From IMG/VR virus record IMGVR_UViG_3300021389_000137, positions 1 to 25,920 of that record: 25,920 bases of DNA; one strand, 5' to 3'. The notes beneath the pieces are model-generated. The model did not search any database and was not told where the DNA came from. It saw only the letters and a list, made by a program, of their open reading frames with translations. This stretch comes from a virus. Shown here piece by piece: positions 7,019-14,017 of the stretch. Both the position numbers and the translations under genes were made by a program. The first letter of the stretch is position 1, and each line of letters begins with the position of its first letter.

Positions 7019-7321
7019 CTAGATCCTTTTCTCAGTCGTCATGAATGCAGTCAGATCTTGTTCCTGGAGACGCTTGACGATCGCTGCGCCGGTCTCTTCG
7101 TAGATATTGAAACCTTCGCGTAACCATTGCTCTGCAACTACGGTTGGGATTGACGCCACACGCATATAGTCACCCTCGAGCCGAGCGGTGCTTTCATTAC
7201 GGGCATCCTTCAGGTCATCTAGAAAAGCCTGGGAAATGTTCTGGGTATGTTTCTTGACCAGGTCAAAGCCTTGAGTCAGAAACTCAGTCTGCACACCGTG
7301 CAGTTTAGTCTCTTTAGTCAT
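7019..7321 (-). CDS. Conserved phage structural-region protein, 100 aa, function unknown
   Basis: This is a fully soluble, charged, mostly helical protein (TEFLTQGFDLVKKHTQN, FLDDLKDARNES, PTVVAEQWLREGFNIYEE). I recall similar proteins of about 100 residues, with a central VxxIPTVVxEQWxxEGF motif, placed between the capsid and adaptor genes in marine podoviruses, without assigned function. It is separated from the capsid gene by a long hairpin and from the adaptor gene by 4 nt. A minor head component or connector accessory is possible but unproven. Confidence 0.65.
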   Translation of the reverse strand: MTKETKLHGVQTEFLTQGFDLVKKHTQNISQAFLDDLKDARNESTARLEGDYMRVASIPTVVAEQWLREGFNIYEETGAAIVKRLQEQDLTAFMTTEKRI

Positions 7322-7349
7322 TTATGGGGGTATCCTTGGGAGGTTAGGT

Positions 7350-7408
7350 GAGGACGCCCAGGTCCCCAGGAAAAGGAGAGCAAAAGTCCTGGGAGTTAGG
7401 GCGTCCTC
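7350..7408 (-). promoter_or_regulatory. Long hairpin just downstream of the major capsid gene
   Basis: On the minus strand GAGGACGCCC (7408-7399) pairs perfectly with GGGCGTCCTC (7359-7350). Inside it TCCCAGG (7394-7388) pairs with CCTGGGGA (7370-7363) with one bulged G, around a 17-nt pyrimidine-rich loop. It starts about 9 nt after the capsid stop codon. No run of T follows the outer stem, so it is not a standard intrinsic terminator. A 3' stem protecting the highly expressed capsid mRNA from exonucleases, or a processing site, is a plausible role. Confidence 0.7.
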
Positions 7409-7417
7409 GCACGGGCC

Positions 7418-8302
7418 TTAGGAAAGGCCGGTGATCTTCACACTGTCCGCGAAGTTACTGTGTTTACAGGAATATTCGCCGACCACCATATGGCGATCTG
7501 AGTCGCCTTGCTTGGCTAAGAGTGTGCGTGTGAACGGACGCAGTACGCATGTTTTGAACATGGACGGGTCGATCAACAGGGCGTGTGAAGTCTCTAAGTG
7601 TCTGTTAAGAACCACTTTATATTCGCCATAGGGCGAGACATAGAGGTCAATCACATTCACAAGGGTCTTACCCTGGGCGACTTCACGGTTGCGACCAGCA
7701 GATGCTGAGAAACCGGCGACGATTTGGGCGTCAGCTGGTTTGATCATGAACACTGACGGATCAGAACCATTGTTGAACGCTGTTTGACCAGCTTCAAGCA
7801 ACTTGGCCTCTGTGAGGGCGTCCGTTGCGTTGGCACCGGCGTCAATACCAGTAGAGATCTGGTTGATCATTGATGCCATTTTACGAGCTGTGGAAGACGA
7901 ACCAGCGACAGCTGCTTGGTCAACACCAACAAGGCTGAACTCTAAATCGCGCTTAATGCTCTTGAGAGTTTTACCAAGTTGCAGCGCAGTTTCCTTGGCT
8001 CGGCCATAGGTTTTTACCGCATCAGCAGAACCAGAAATACGGAAGGTTTCTTCCAGGATCTGGGTGTTGTTGGTACGCTCAACGATGTCGATCAGAGTGA
8101 TATCTGCGGCATCTGCGCCCTCGACCTTAGCGTTAGACGCTGCGGCGCGGAGGCTGTCTTCGAGGAATGAGAACGTCCGTGCGGACACTTTCTCAGTCTT
8201 CGTCATTGTCAGCATAGGCGTATCTGTGGGTGTAATATCTGATAGGATATTTGAAACGTCCTCGGCCTTACCGACCTGAGAATAAGTTGTGTAAACAGTC
8301 AT
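7418..8302 (-). CDS. Major capsid protein (SU10-like, HK97 fold), 294 aa
   Basis: The protein starts MTVYTTYSQVGKAEDVSNIL and soon shows ITPTDTPMLTM, a motif of the SU10-type major capsid family. A central AADITLIDIVERTNNTQILEETFRISGSADAV section and a late HLETSHALLIDPSMFK segment agree. This protein forms the icosahedral shell as hexamers and pentamers with the HK97 fold (family knowledge). AAGGAG lies eight bases upstream of the ATG, one of the best ribosome sites in the window, as expected for the most abundant virion protein. It follows the scaffold gene. No N-terminal cleavage domain or prohead protease gene is visible. Confidence 0.88.
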   Translation of the reverse strand: MTVYTTYSQVGKAEDVSNILSDITPTDTPMLTMTKTEKVSARTFSFLEDSLRAAASNAKVEGADAADITLIDIVERTNNTQILEETFRISGSADAVKTYGRAKETALQLGKTLKSIKRDLEFSLVGVDQAAVAGSSSTARKMASMINQISTGIDAGANATDALTEAKLLEAGQTAFNNGSDPSVFMIKPADAQIVAGFSASAGRNREVAQGKTLVNVIDLYVSPYGEYKVVLNRHLETSHALLIDPSMFKTCVLRPFTRTLLAKQGDSDRHMVVGEYSCKHSNFADSVKITGLS

Positions 8303-8339
8303 TTGAATGGCTCCTTGCCGTTTGACTATGAGTTACAAC

Positions 8340-9401
8340 TTAGCTTTCCCAACGTGATAGGAGCATCTCAGCGATATCATCCATGTCACCATTCCGACTT
8401 CTGTTTTCACGGACACGCTTGGACGCAGCAGATTGCTTACGAGCATTGATGTCCGAGGTAGAAGGTGGTGCCTTCTTCGATCGAAGGACCTTCCCCTTAG
8501 CTGTTTTGACGTGCATCGCCTTTGCCTTCTTAGTACCGGCAGCAGCTTTGCCCTGGTCATACAGACGGGCCTTGTTAAGGAGAGTGATGACATTGGGGTC
8601 AACGTATTGGTCAACCTGTTCTCTTGGGAGACCGACAGAGACAGCGTATTCACGGATGTCATTGTACAAGGCATTTCCCCAATCCGGGATAGTCTCTTGG
8701 AGCGTTTTGATACACTCCTGAGCCATCTCCTGGCGCTGGGCTGCCTGCTTTTGTTGCACTTCCTGGTAGAAAGAGTTGGACTCCTCCTTCAGGAACTTGA
8801 GATCCGCTTCAGCTTCTGAGGCTTCCCGGCGTAGTGCGGAGAAATCCTCAACCGACATAGTCCTGGACGCAACGAGCATGTCGAGGTCCTGGTAGGGCTT
8901 ATATCGGGTTTCTGCCCGTTCTAAGAGCTTCTGATAACTGAGATCCGTCCGTTGCAAGGCATCATCTGCCTCTTTACGTTTGGATGCTAAGTCTTGAGAC
9001 TTTCGAGTTAAAGATGCTTCCTGACCATAGAGACGCTTCAGATCCTTCAAGGATGCCTGTTTGGTTTCTCCATCGACTTGGATGTCAACAAGACTGTCGT
9101 CCGACAGTTCAGCTTCGTCAGCCTCGCCATCATCGTCTTCATCGACTTCTTCATCGTCTGGTTCACCTTCATCAGGGTCCTCATCCGTTTCTTCGTCTTC
9201 CTCTTGGTCTTCATTTTCATCTTCTTCATACTCAGCTTCGGAACCCTCTGTCTCTTCTACAGGTTCGTCAGCTGTCGCCTCTATTTCCTCATCGTCAGAT
9301 GGGCTTGCGCCGTCTGTCCAGCGGTCTAGGATGGCTTCTGCTGCTTCATCGACATCGTCGTAGGCAGCGAAAGAAGTAGCTTCATTTTGGACGTTATTCA
9401 T
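8340..9401 (-). CDS. Capsid scaffold-like protein, 353 aa, with acidic N-terminal region
   Basis: I choose the ATG at 9401, which has AGGAG seven bases upstream and overlaps the previous stop by 8 nt. An ATG at 9446 is poorer. The order is a short N-terminal helix with DEAAEAILDRW (residues 18-28), a highly acidic segment (about residues 36-101), a coiled-coil middle (KSQDLASKRKEADDALQ, EASEAEADLKFLKEE), a predicted helical domain, then a basic Lys/Arg/Ser tail ending DDIAEMLLSRWES. Position between portal and capsid genes, the acidic and coiled composition and the length are typical of scaffolding proteins that guide shell assembly and then leave. Assignment is by context and composition. 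Confidence 0.75.
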   Translation of the reverse strand: MNNVQNEATSFAAYDDVDEAAEAILDRWTDGASPSDDEEIEATADEPVEETEGSEAEYEEDENEDQEEDEETDEDPDEGEPDDEEVDEDDDGEADEAELSDDSLVDIQVDGETKQASLKDLKRLYGQEASLTRKSQDLASKRKEADDALQRTDLSYQKLLERAETRYKPYQDLDMLVASRTMSVEDFSALRREASEAEADLKFLKEESNSFYQEVQQKQAAQRQEMAQECIKTLQETIPDWGNALYNDIREYAVSVGLPREQVDQYVDPNVITLLNKARLYDQGKAAAGTKKAKAMHVKTAKGKVLRSKKAPPSTSDINARKQSAASKRVRENRSRNGDMDDIAEMLLSRWES

Positions 9402-9666
9402 GGTCCAGCTCCTCTTGGCGGGTGTCGCCTTTCGCAAGTATCTCATCTTTGATGGACACCTGTTGTTTCAGTGTTTCAACCACGTCTACCAATGCTCGAT
9501 AGTGGTTGTACGCTAACTCTCGGTCTGAGCCCTGGTCGGGCTTAGTGTTAACGAAAGTCTGGAATGATCGCTCGACCAGGTTATTGACTACCTGGTTGAA
9601 CGCAGGTTGAGACAAGACGGCCTCAGCCGCCTCGCCAGTTTCAACGAGTTGCTCTTCTTCGTTCAT
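9394..9666 (-). CDS. Small acidic phage protein between portal and scaffold, 90 aa
   Basis: The protein begins MNEEEQLVETGEAAEAVL, has a helical middle (NQVVNNLVERSFQTFVNTK) and ends with helical repeats (LVDVVETLKQQVSIKDEIL). It overlaps the scaffold start by 8 nt, so translation of the two is likely coupled. The ATG lies 26 nt below the portal stop codon with GAGAG nearby. I do not recognise a family. Its place and acidic helical nature suggest a head-assembly helper, by inference only. Confidence 0.65.
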   Translation of the reverse strand: MNEEEQLVETGEAAEAVLSQPAFNQVVNNLVERSFQTFVNTKPDQGSDRELAYNHYRALVDVVETLKQQVSIKDEILAKGDTRQEELDHE

Positions 9667-9692
9667 GGTTGCTCTCTTTAAGATTGGCTAAG

Positions 9693-11723
9693 TTAGCCGG
9701 TTGGTGATGCGATACCTCTGACATCATCAGCGTTACGCAGGATCTCAAGCTCGGCCATATCGGTCATACGCTTGTGCTCCAGCTGCGCCTCTTTCAGATC
9801 GGTCGCATCAGATTGTATTGCGAAGCCGCGTTCAGCCTTGGTCGCTTCAAGTTCAAGTTTGAGTTGTGCGATTTGTGCGTCCATTTGCTGCTTGAGCTCC
9901 GCAATCTGGGTTTGTCTCTCCTGAAGTTCCAGCTGTTTCTGCTGCATCTGCATCGCCATCTCCTGGGCCTTGTCAGGCTGAGGTGGTGGGAGTTGATCAG
10001 GAGGTGTCAGGTAATCCGCGACATTCTTGATGCCGTTGTTCTCCATGACATGAGACATTAACTTATATTGGTTCTGAGGTTGATACATCGTGGACAGAAC
10101 AGGGTCCTGTGACATCAAACCATGTAGTGCCAGGTATTTCTGGGCTTCTTCAACCTGCTCACCATAACCGAGGTGCATCTCAACAACCACGTCACGTTTT
10201 GACCCCCAGTCCGCCGGGGAGATTTGGACGTAGTTGCCTGCAAGCTCGACGATCTTCTCTTCAGTCTCATGCTCGATGACCAACTTATAGATCATCTGAT
10301 ACAGGGGCTTCAGGAAGTTGTTGGCAAAGTTACGGGCGATAATCTTCTGCCGCTGCTGCGACATAGTTGCCAGCTGTTCAACCATTGCGGCTGAGTTCTG
10401 CTTGCTGATGGCATCTTTGTTAAGGCCCTGGCTAAGACGGGAGACGCCTGTGGTGTCTTCTTTGTCGTCATCCAACATGGCCAACGTCTGGAACACAAAC
10501 GGGTTCAAAGACGCCTGGGGCATAGGCATGATCGCATCTGGGCGTGACACATTCACAATACCACCAACGCGGTTGTCAATCAGTTCACGCGGGTTGGTGA
10601 GGCCACCTTTGACAACCATATAACGTGGGTTGTTGGTGATCATTGTGTGATCGAGGATCGACCGGGTCAGTACAGTCCGGGCATTCTGGATTGGGATAAC
10701 CTTCGATGCGAAGTTGTTACCAAAGAATGCGTGAGGAATAGGAAGTGGGACAAAGGCCACAAAGGGGCGCATCGTTGTAGCTTCCATCTCCAGGATCACG
10801 TTGCCTGCTTTGACAACCCGGTAAAGCTCGGCAACGCCGGTGGCCTCTGGGTCCATCATGACATAGCACTCATAGACAGTCACAGTGCGTACCTGGTCCT
10901 GGTAACCAATGTTTGAGAACCCACGGCTGGTGCCTACTTCTTCATGGCGTGAAAGGACCTCACCGTCTGTGTCCAGGTCTACATCTGAGTGGTCACCAAT
11001 GTTCTCGATCTTCTTCTCATCGTACCCCATCTCACGAAGCTCTGAGATTGTTTTGTTAGTACGGTGTGCGCAGAAGTTTACGCTTTCAAGATCCTTACTT
11101 TGGGCCTCGATGATAAACTCTTCTGGGCTAATACTCTCGATGCAAATCTTCGATGCATCTGAGGTCACCCGTAGCTCTCCCGAGTATAGACCTGCCACGT
11201 CCTCAGTAATCTCTTCGATCTCGACGTTATCCTGGATCAGGATTTCGTCTAGCTCCTCCTCAGTGAGGTCAGTGACCTCCTCGATGTGGCTTTCTTCACC
11301 ATAGTAGTAAAAGACTTTGGCGATACCCGCCCGAGCTATCAGGCCATCGTGGATGACTGTCTGCATGATCTCGAATAGGTTGTTCTGGCGGTTTGCAACG
11401 TAGTCACAATACTCAGTGGCTATCTCAGCAATAGGCTGGTCGTCCGCGTTCTGAGGTGCAAATCGAACGGTCTTGAAGCCTGTAGAGAATGTCTCCAGCA
11501 AAGCAGCTTTCATGCTCTCTACTGTATCGTAGACATCCATCGAAACATATTTAGAGTTCCCATCGTGGGCTGGCTTTGGGAGGACTGCATTATAATAATC
11601 CATGACGCGCTTACGCTCACGCGATAGCTGGCTGTCGTAATAGCCTACGCTGCGGCGAATATTGTCATCCAGGAGGGCAACAATGTTGTCGTCTTCTAGT
11701 TTCTTATAATCTTTCTTATTCAT
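9693..11723 (-). CDS. Portal protein (P22/SU10-like), 676 aa
   Basis: This long protein lies directly after the large terminase (2 nt gap) and before the scaffold and capsid genes, the classical portal position. The N-terminal half includes RKRVMDYYNAVLPKP, SMDVYDTVESMKAALLE and IHDGLIARAGIAKVFYYYGE, patterns seen in podovirus portals of about 650-750 residues. The middle has RTVLTRSILDHTMITNNPRY and FQTLAMLDDDKEDTTGVSRLSQG, as in P22/SU10-like portals. About residues 583-660 form a Gln-rich helical coiled coil (QMQQKQLELQERQTQIAEL), comparable to the C-terminal barrel of P22-type portals. Twelve copies should form the DNA channel at one capsid vertex (family knowledge). Confidence 0.88.
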   Translation of the reverse strand: MNKKDYKKLEDDNIVALLDDNIRRSVGYYDSQLSRERKRVMDYYNAVLPKPAHDGNSKYVSMDVYDTVESMKAALLETFSTGFKTVRFAPQNADDQPIAEIATEYCDYVANRQNNLFEIMQTVIHDGLIARAGIAKVFYYYGEESHIEEVTDLTEEELDEILIQDNVEIEEITEDVAGLYSGELRVTSDASKICIESISPEEFIIEAQSKDLESVNFCAHRTNKTISELREMGYDEKKIENIGDHSDVDLDTDGEVLSRHEEVGTSRGFSNIGYQDQVRTVTVYECYVMMDPEATGVAELYRVVKAGNVILEMEATTMRPFVAFVPLPIPHAFFGNNFASKVIPIQNARTVLTRSILDHTMITNNPRYMVVKGGLTNPRELIDNRVGGIVNVSRPDAIMPMPQASLNPFVFQTLAMLDDDKEDTTGVSRLSQGLNKDAISKQNSAAMVEQLATMSQQRQKIIARNFANNFLKPLYQMIYKLVIEHETEEKIVELAGNYVQISPADWGSKRDVVVEMHLGYGEQVEEAQKYLALHGLMSQDPVLSTMYQPQNQYKLMSHVMENNGIKNVADYLTPPDQLPPPQPDKAQEMAMQMQQKQLELQERQTQIAELKQQMDAQIAQLKLELEATKAERGFAIQSDATDLKEAQLEHKRMTDMAELEILRNADDVRGIASPTG

Positions 11724-11725
11724 GA

Positions 11726-13297
11726 TTAAACCATTTCGATATAGTAAGCGTCAGACGCTTCAATTGGTTCCCAGGCACCCTCATGGATGTGGTTAGCGAG
11801 TGCCAGAGACATGACAGTGTCGTCAAAGCAGCCACCCTCCGCCTCCATGCCGCCCGTAGGGGTAACAATGTAGGTTAACATCTCACGGATTGTGGTCTTA
11901 TCGTTTAGCTCGATCTCTCCCTCGCGGACGTTTGCCCGGAGTTCATCGATGATCAGTGGCTTGGTTTTGGACGTTGTTGTGAAGCCTAATTTCATGGTCT
12001 CTCGATCGGTCAGCTTGTCTACCTGGACTTCAGTAAAGAAGTTTGGATAGGCCATATCTTTACCCAGGCGAGTACAGGTTAAGATGCCGTGAGAGTTGTT
12101 CTCCACAATGATATAAGCAAAGTTGAATAGCTCACCTAACTTGTAAAGGACCTCAGCAAAGTAGTCGGGGTGAACTTGGGCACGATAGGTCGCAACTTGG
12201 CGCTTTTTACTATCGAGGATCTGGGCGACTGAGAAGTCACCTCCTCTGACACCCATCGCAACATCAGCACCGATCGTGTATTTCTCACCAGGGTCGATCG
12301 TCTTGTATAGGGTAAGCTCACCTCGGGTATTATCGATCCATTCACCACCCTCTAGGGCCATACGCTGTGTTGGATCAGGAGCTTCATCTAGGCTCTTCTG
12401 GAGCCCCTCTGGGTTGAAGACAGGCCGCCCGGTCGTCAGGAAGGCTTCTGAAGGCTCTGCGGGATATTCTTGACGATAAAGATCTATGCCGTTCTGGGCG
12501 ATCTTACGGCGCCGAAACATAAGTTGCTCATCGTCTAACTCGTACTTGGCAACCAACTCTTCTTCTTCAGGTGTTGGCTCAAAGTTCTCAGGGACAGGCT
12601 CCCTATATTCAGGGTCGAGAAACCAGGGGATAAACACCGGCACATAGCCATTGGTGCCATCAACAGCACCTTTCCATAAATCATAGAAGATACCACTGAC
12701 GCCGTTAGCTGTACTCTCAACGAAAATAGCAGTGCCAGGCTTGTTAGGGACCGCCTGGGTCATACCATTCCAGTTCTCCAGGGCCGTAGACTTTTGCCAG
12801 AACGCAAGCTCGGAGGCGTGGACGTGCGTAAGGGTCTCACCTCGACCAATGCTCTCACCACCGGCGGTGGCAACAACAAATGAACTATCCAAGACATCAA
12901 ATGTAAGTTCCCGGCGGGAGCTATACTTTGTGTGCGGCTTTAGAAGCTCTGGGCAGTTGTCATGGTATCGTTTGGTCATATCGAAAAGCGCACGGGTGCT
13001 GTCTGAGTGGTGCGTGATGACCATCGCTTTACAGGCTTTGCGTTGCGACACGTTGAAATACAGATAGCCACCAACGTGGGTCGAGAGACCTTGCTGCCGG
13101 GCCTTCAGAATGATGATACGCACCTTACCTTCAGACGCCATCTGCTTCTCTACAGCCTCATGGAGGATGTGCTGGGCAGGCTTGAGTTTTAGGGGTTGGA
13201 TGTCACCATCCTTGGTACGGATCTTGAGTGCAGACTCCGAATAGAAACTAAAGTCGTCGTATAGTCTCTGTCGAACTTGTTTAAGTCTCTTGTCCAT
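11726..13297 (-). CDS. terL: Terminase large subunit (packaging ATPase/nuclease), 523 aa
   Basis: Both catalytic halves are visible. The ATPase half has the variant Walker A KARQQGLST (about residues 65-73), a Walker B-like THVHASELAFW with Glu163 in the catalytic place, and a coupling motif FVESTANG (192-199). The nuclease half has acidic residues of the RNase H-like fold: Asp345 in TIGADVAMG, Glu399 in IIVENNSHG, and Asp492-Asp493 in GCFDDTVMS. Having S-E rather than D-E at Walker B is common in P22-like large terminases. TerL cuts concatemeric DNA and pumps it through the portal. It overlaps the small subunit gene by 17 nt. Length is normal. Confidence 0.95.
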   Translation of the reverse strand: MDKRLKQVRQRLYDDFSFYSESALKIRTKDGDIQPLKLKPAQHILHEAVEKQMASEGKVRIIILKARQQGLSTHVGGYLYFNVSQRKACKAMVITHHSDSTRALFDMTKRYHDNCPELLKPHTKYSSRRELTFDVLDSSFVVATAGGESIGRGETLTHVHASELAFWQKSTALENWNGMTQAVPNKPGTAIFVESTANGVSGIFYDLWKGAVDGTNGYVPVFIPWFLDPEYREPVPENFEPTPEEEELVAKYELDDEQLMFRRRKIAQNGIDLYRQEYPAEPSEAFLTTGRPVFNPEGLQKSLDEAPDPTQRMALEGGEWIDNTRGELTLYKTIDPGEKYTIGADVAMGVRGGDFSVAQILDSKKRQVATYRAQVHPDYFAEVLYKLGELFNFAYIIVENNSHGILTCTRLGKDMAYPNFFTEVQVDKLTDRETMKLGFTTTSKTKPLIIDELRANVREGEIELNDKTTIREMLTYIVTPTGGMEAEGGCFDDTVMSLALANHIHEGAWEPIEASDAYYIEMV

Positions 13298-13781
13298 CTT
13301 CGATTTGCTCTTCTTCTGGGGTGGCTACTAGGAGCGACTCCAGGAAGGCTTCAGCTTTGCCGATGGTGACTTCGCTCTTCGCAGCTGGTTTGGTTTTAGT
13401 GAAATCCAGGACCATCCTGGCAGCTGTTAGACGGTCCCGGTTTTGACCAGGTTCGCGCATGATCTCTACAGCAGCCCGTAGGGCCTCGATCGCATACACG
13501 TCATCAATTTCGTTCTCTTTTGCCATGATCGTTACGATCCTCTCTGCGTCTTCTTTGGCCCTCTTGCGGATAGGCTCAATTGCAGCAGCTGTGTAACCAT
13601 CAGGAGTACCCTTGGGTCTGCCGCCTTTATTCTTTCGATTTGCCAGCATCTGACGGAACTTTTCGCGTCCCTCGGGTGTTTGATGCTGTCTTGCTATTGG
13701 GTTTGTTGATATCGGCCTTGCCTTTTGGGCTTGCTTTGGTGGCCTTGGTGCTTTCTTTCGCGGCTGGTTTGGTGCTCCCAT
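13281..13781 (-). CDS. terS: Probable terminase small subunit, 166 aa
   Basis: It lies directly upstream of terL and overlaps it by 17 nt. The first 62 residues are very basic and rich in Lys, Arg, Pro and Gln, with GGRPKGTPDGYT at about residues 53-64, a likely DNA-contacting segment. Residues 65-130 are helical (IRKRAKEDAERIVTIM, AIEALRAAVEIMRE, RLTAARMVLDFT), and KSEVTIGKAEAFLESLL follows. The start at 13781 is set by GGAGA six bases upstream. A downstream Met at residue 45 would remove the basic tail. The N-terminal 51 codons overlap the previous gene in a different frame. Small subunits diverge widely, so the name rests mainly on position and composition. Confidence 0.75.
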   Translation of the reverse strand: MGAPNQPRKKAPRPPKQAQKARPISTNPIARQHQTPEGREKFRQMLANRKNKGGRPKGTPDGYTAAAIEPIRKRAKEDAERIVTIMAKENEIDDVYAIEALRAAVEIMREPGQNRDRLTAARMVLDFTKTKPAAKSEVTIGKAEAFLESLLVATPEEEQIEDGQET

Positions 13782-13971
13782 CCATCGTCTCCAATATACT
13801 GTTTATGATTGAGAGCGTGAGGCGAGACTGAGGACAGAATACTGGCTCAGGTACGCTCTTCCGTATCTCCCCAAAGATAACCAGGCGCTGGGCTTCAGAC
13901 AGAAGATGTGAGTGTTTTACATCCTCGATTGCCCGTAGGATTGGAACCAGGTCCAGTGCGGTTTTATTCAT
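13627..13971 (-). CDS. Small phage protein upstream of and overlapping terS, 114 aa
   Basis: The ATG at 13971 has GGAGAG four bases upstream. A GTG at 14034 would read through the terminator and is rejected. Residues 1-62 are a helical domain (MNKTALDLVPILRAIEDVKH, SEAQRLVIFGEIRKS, LTLSIINSILETM). Residues 63-114 are a disordered, basic tail rich in Lys, Ser, Thr and Ala. The tail is encoded by the same 155 bases as the N-terminus of the small terminase. It is the first gene after the terminator. I do not recognise the family; a DNA-binding or packaging accessory role would fit the context. The N-terminal domain is the better-supported part. Confidence 0.65.
   Translation of the reverse strand: MNKTALDLVPILRAIEDVKHSHLLSEAQRLVIFGEIRKSVPEPVFCPQSRLTLSIINSILETMDGSTKPAAKESTKATKASPKGKADINKPNSKTASNTRGTRKVPSDAGKSKE
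13787..13792 (-). promoter_or_regulatory. Ribosome binding site that sets the terS start at 13781
   Basis: GGAGA (13792-13788) lies six bases before the ATG at 13781. A second ATG, in the frame of the 114-residue gene, falls only two bases after it and is too close to be served. The site therefore supports true use of the long terS frame despite the 155-nt overlap. Confidence 0.7.
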
Positions 13972-13981
13972 GTTGCTCTCC

Positions 13982-14010
13982 AAAGAAAAAGAGGCCCCCG
14001 AAGGGACCTC
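13982..14010 (-). terminator. Intrinsic terminator with UUCG tetraloop, abutting the next RBS
   Basis: On the minus strand GAGGTCCC, loop TTCG, then GGGGCCTC form an 8-bp stem (one G-U pair) and are followed by TTTTTCTTT. The UUCG loop and T-run make this a textbook rho-independent terminator. It starts 7 nt after the stop of the giant ejection gene (14018). The T-run ends at 13982 and the ribosome site of the 114-residue gene begins at 13981, so no room remains for a promoter between them. Confidence 0.9.
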
Positions 14011-14017
14011 ATTAGTT

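Noticed and set aside
7350-7408. Capsid-downstream hairpin read as an intrinsic terminator
   Set aside because: No T-run follows on the minus strand, so it is recorded as a regulatory or stabilising hairpin.
9402-9446. Upstream ATG for the scaffold gene
   Set aside because: It would overlap the 90-residue gene by more than 50 nt, while the ATG at 9401 has AGGAG at ideal spacing.
11589-11594. TATAAT-like hexamer on the minus strand in the portal gene
   Set aside because: No matching -35 sequence at the expected distance and it lies inside coding DNA just after the start; judged a chance match.
12808-12832. Walker B of the large terminase with Ser-Glu instead of Asp-Glu
   Set aside because: Looked like a missing key residue, but P22-like large terminases often show this form, and the catalytic Glu is present.
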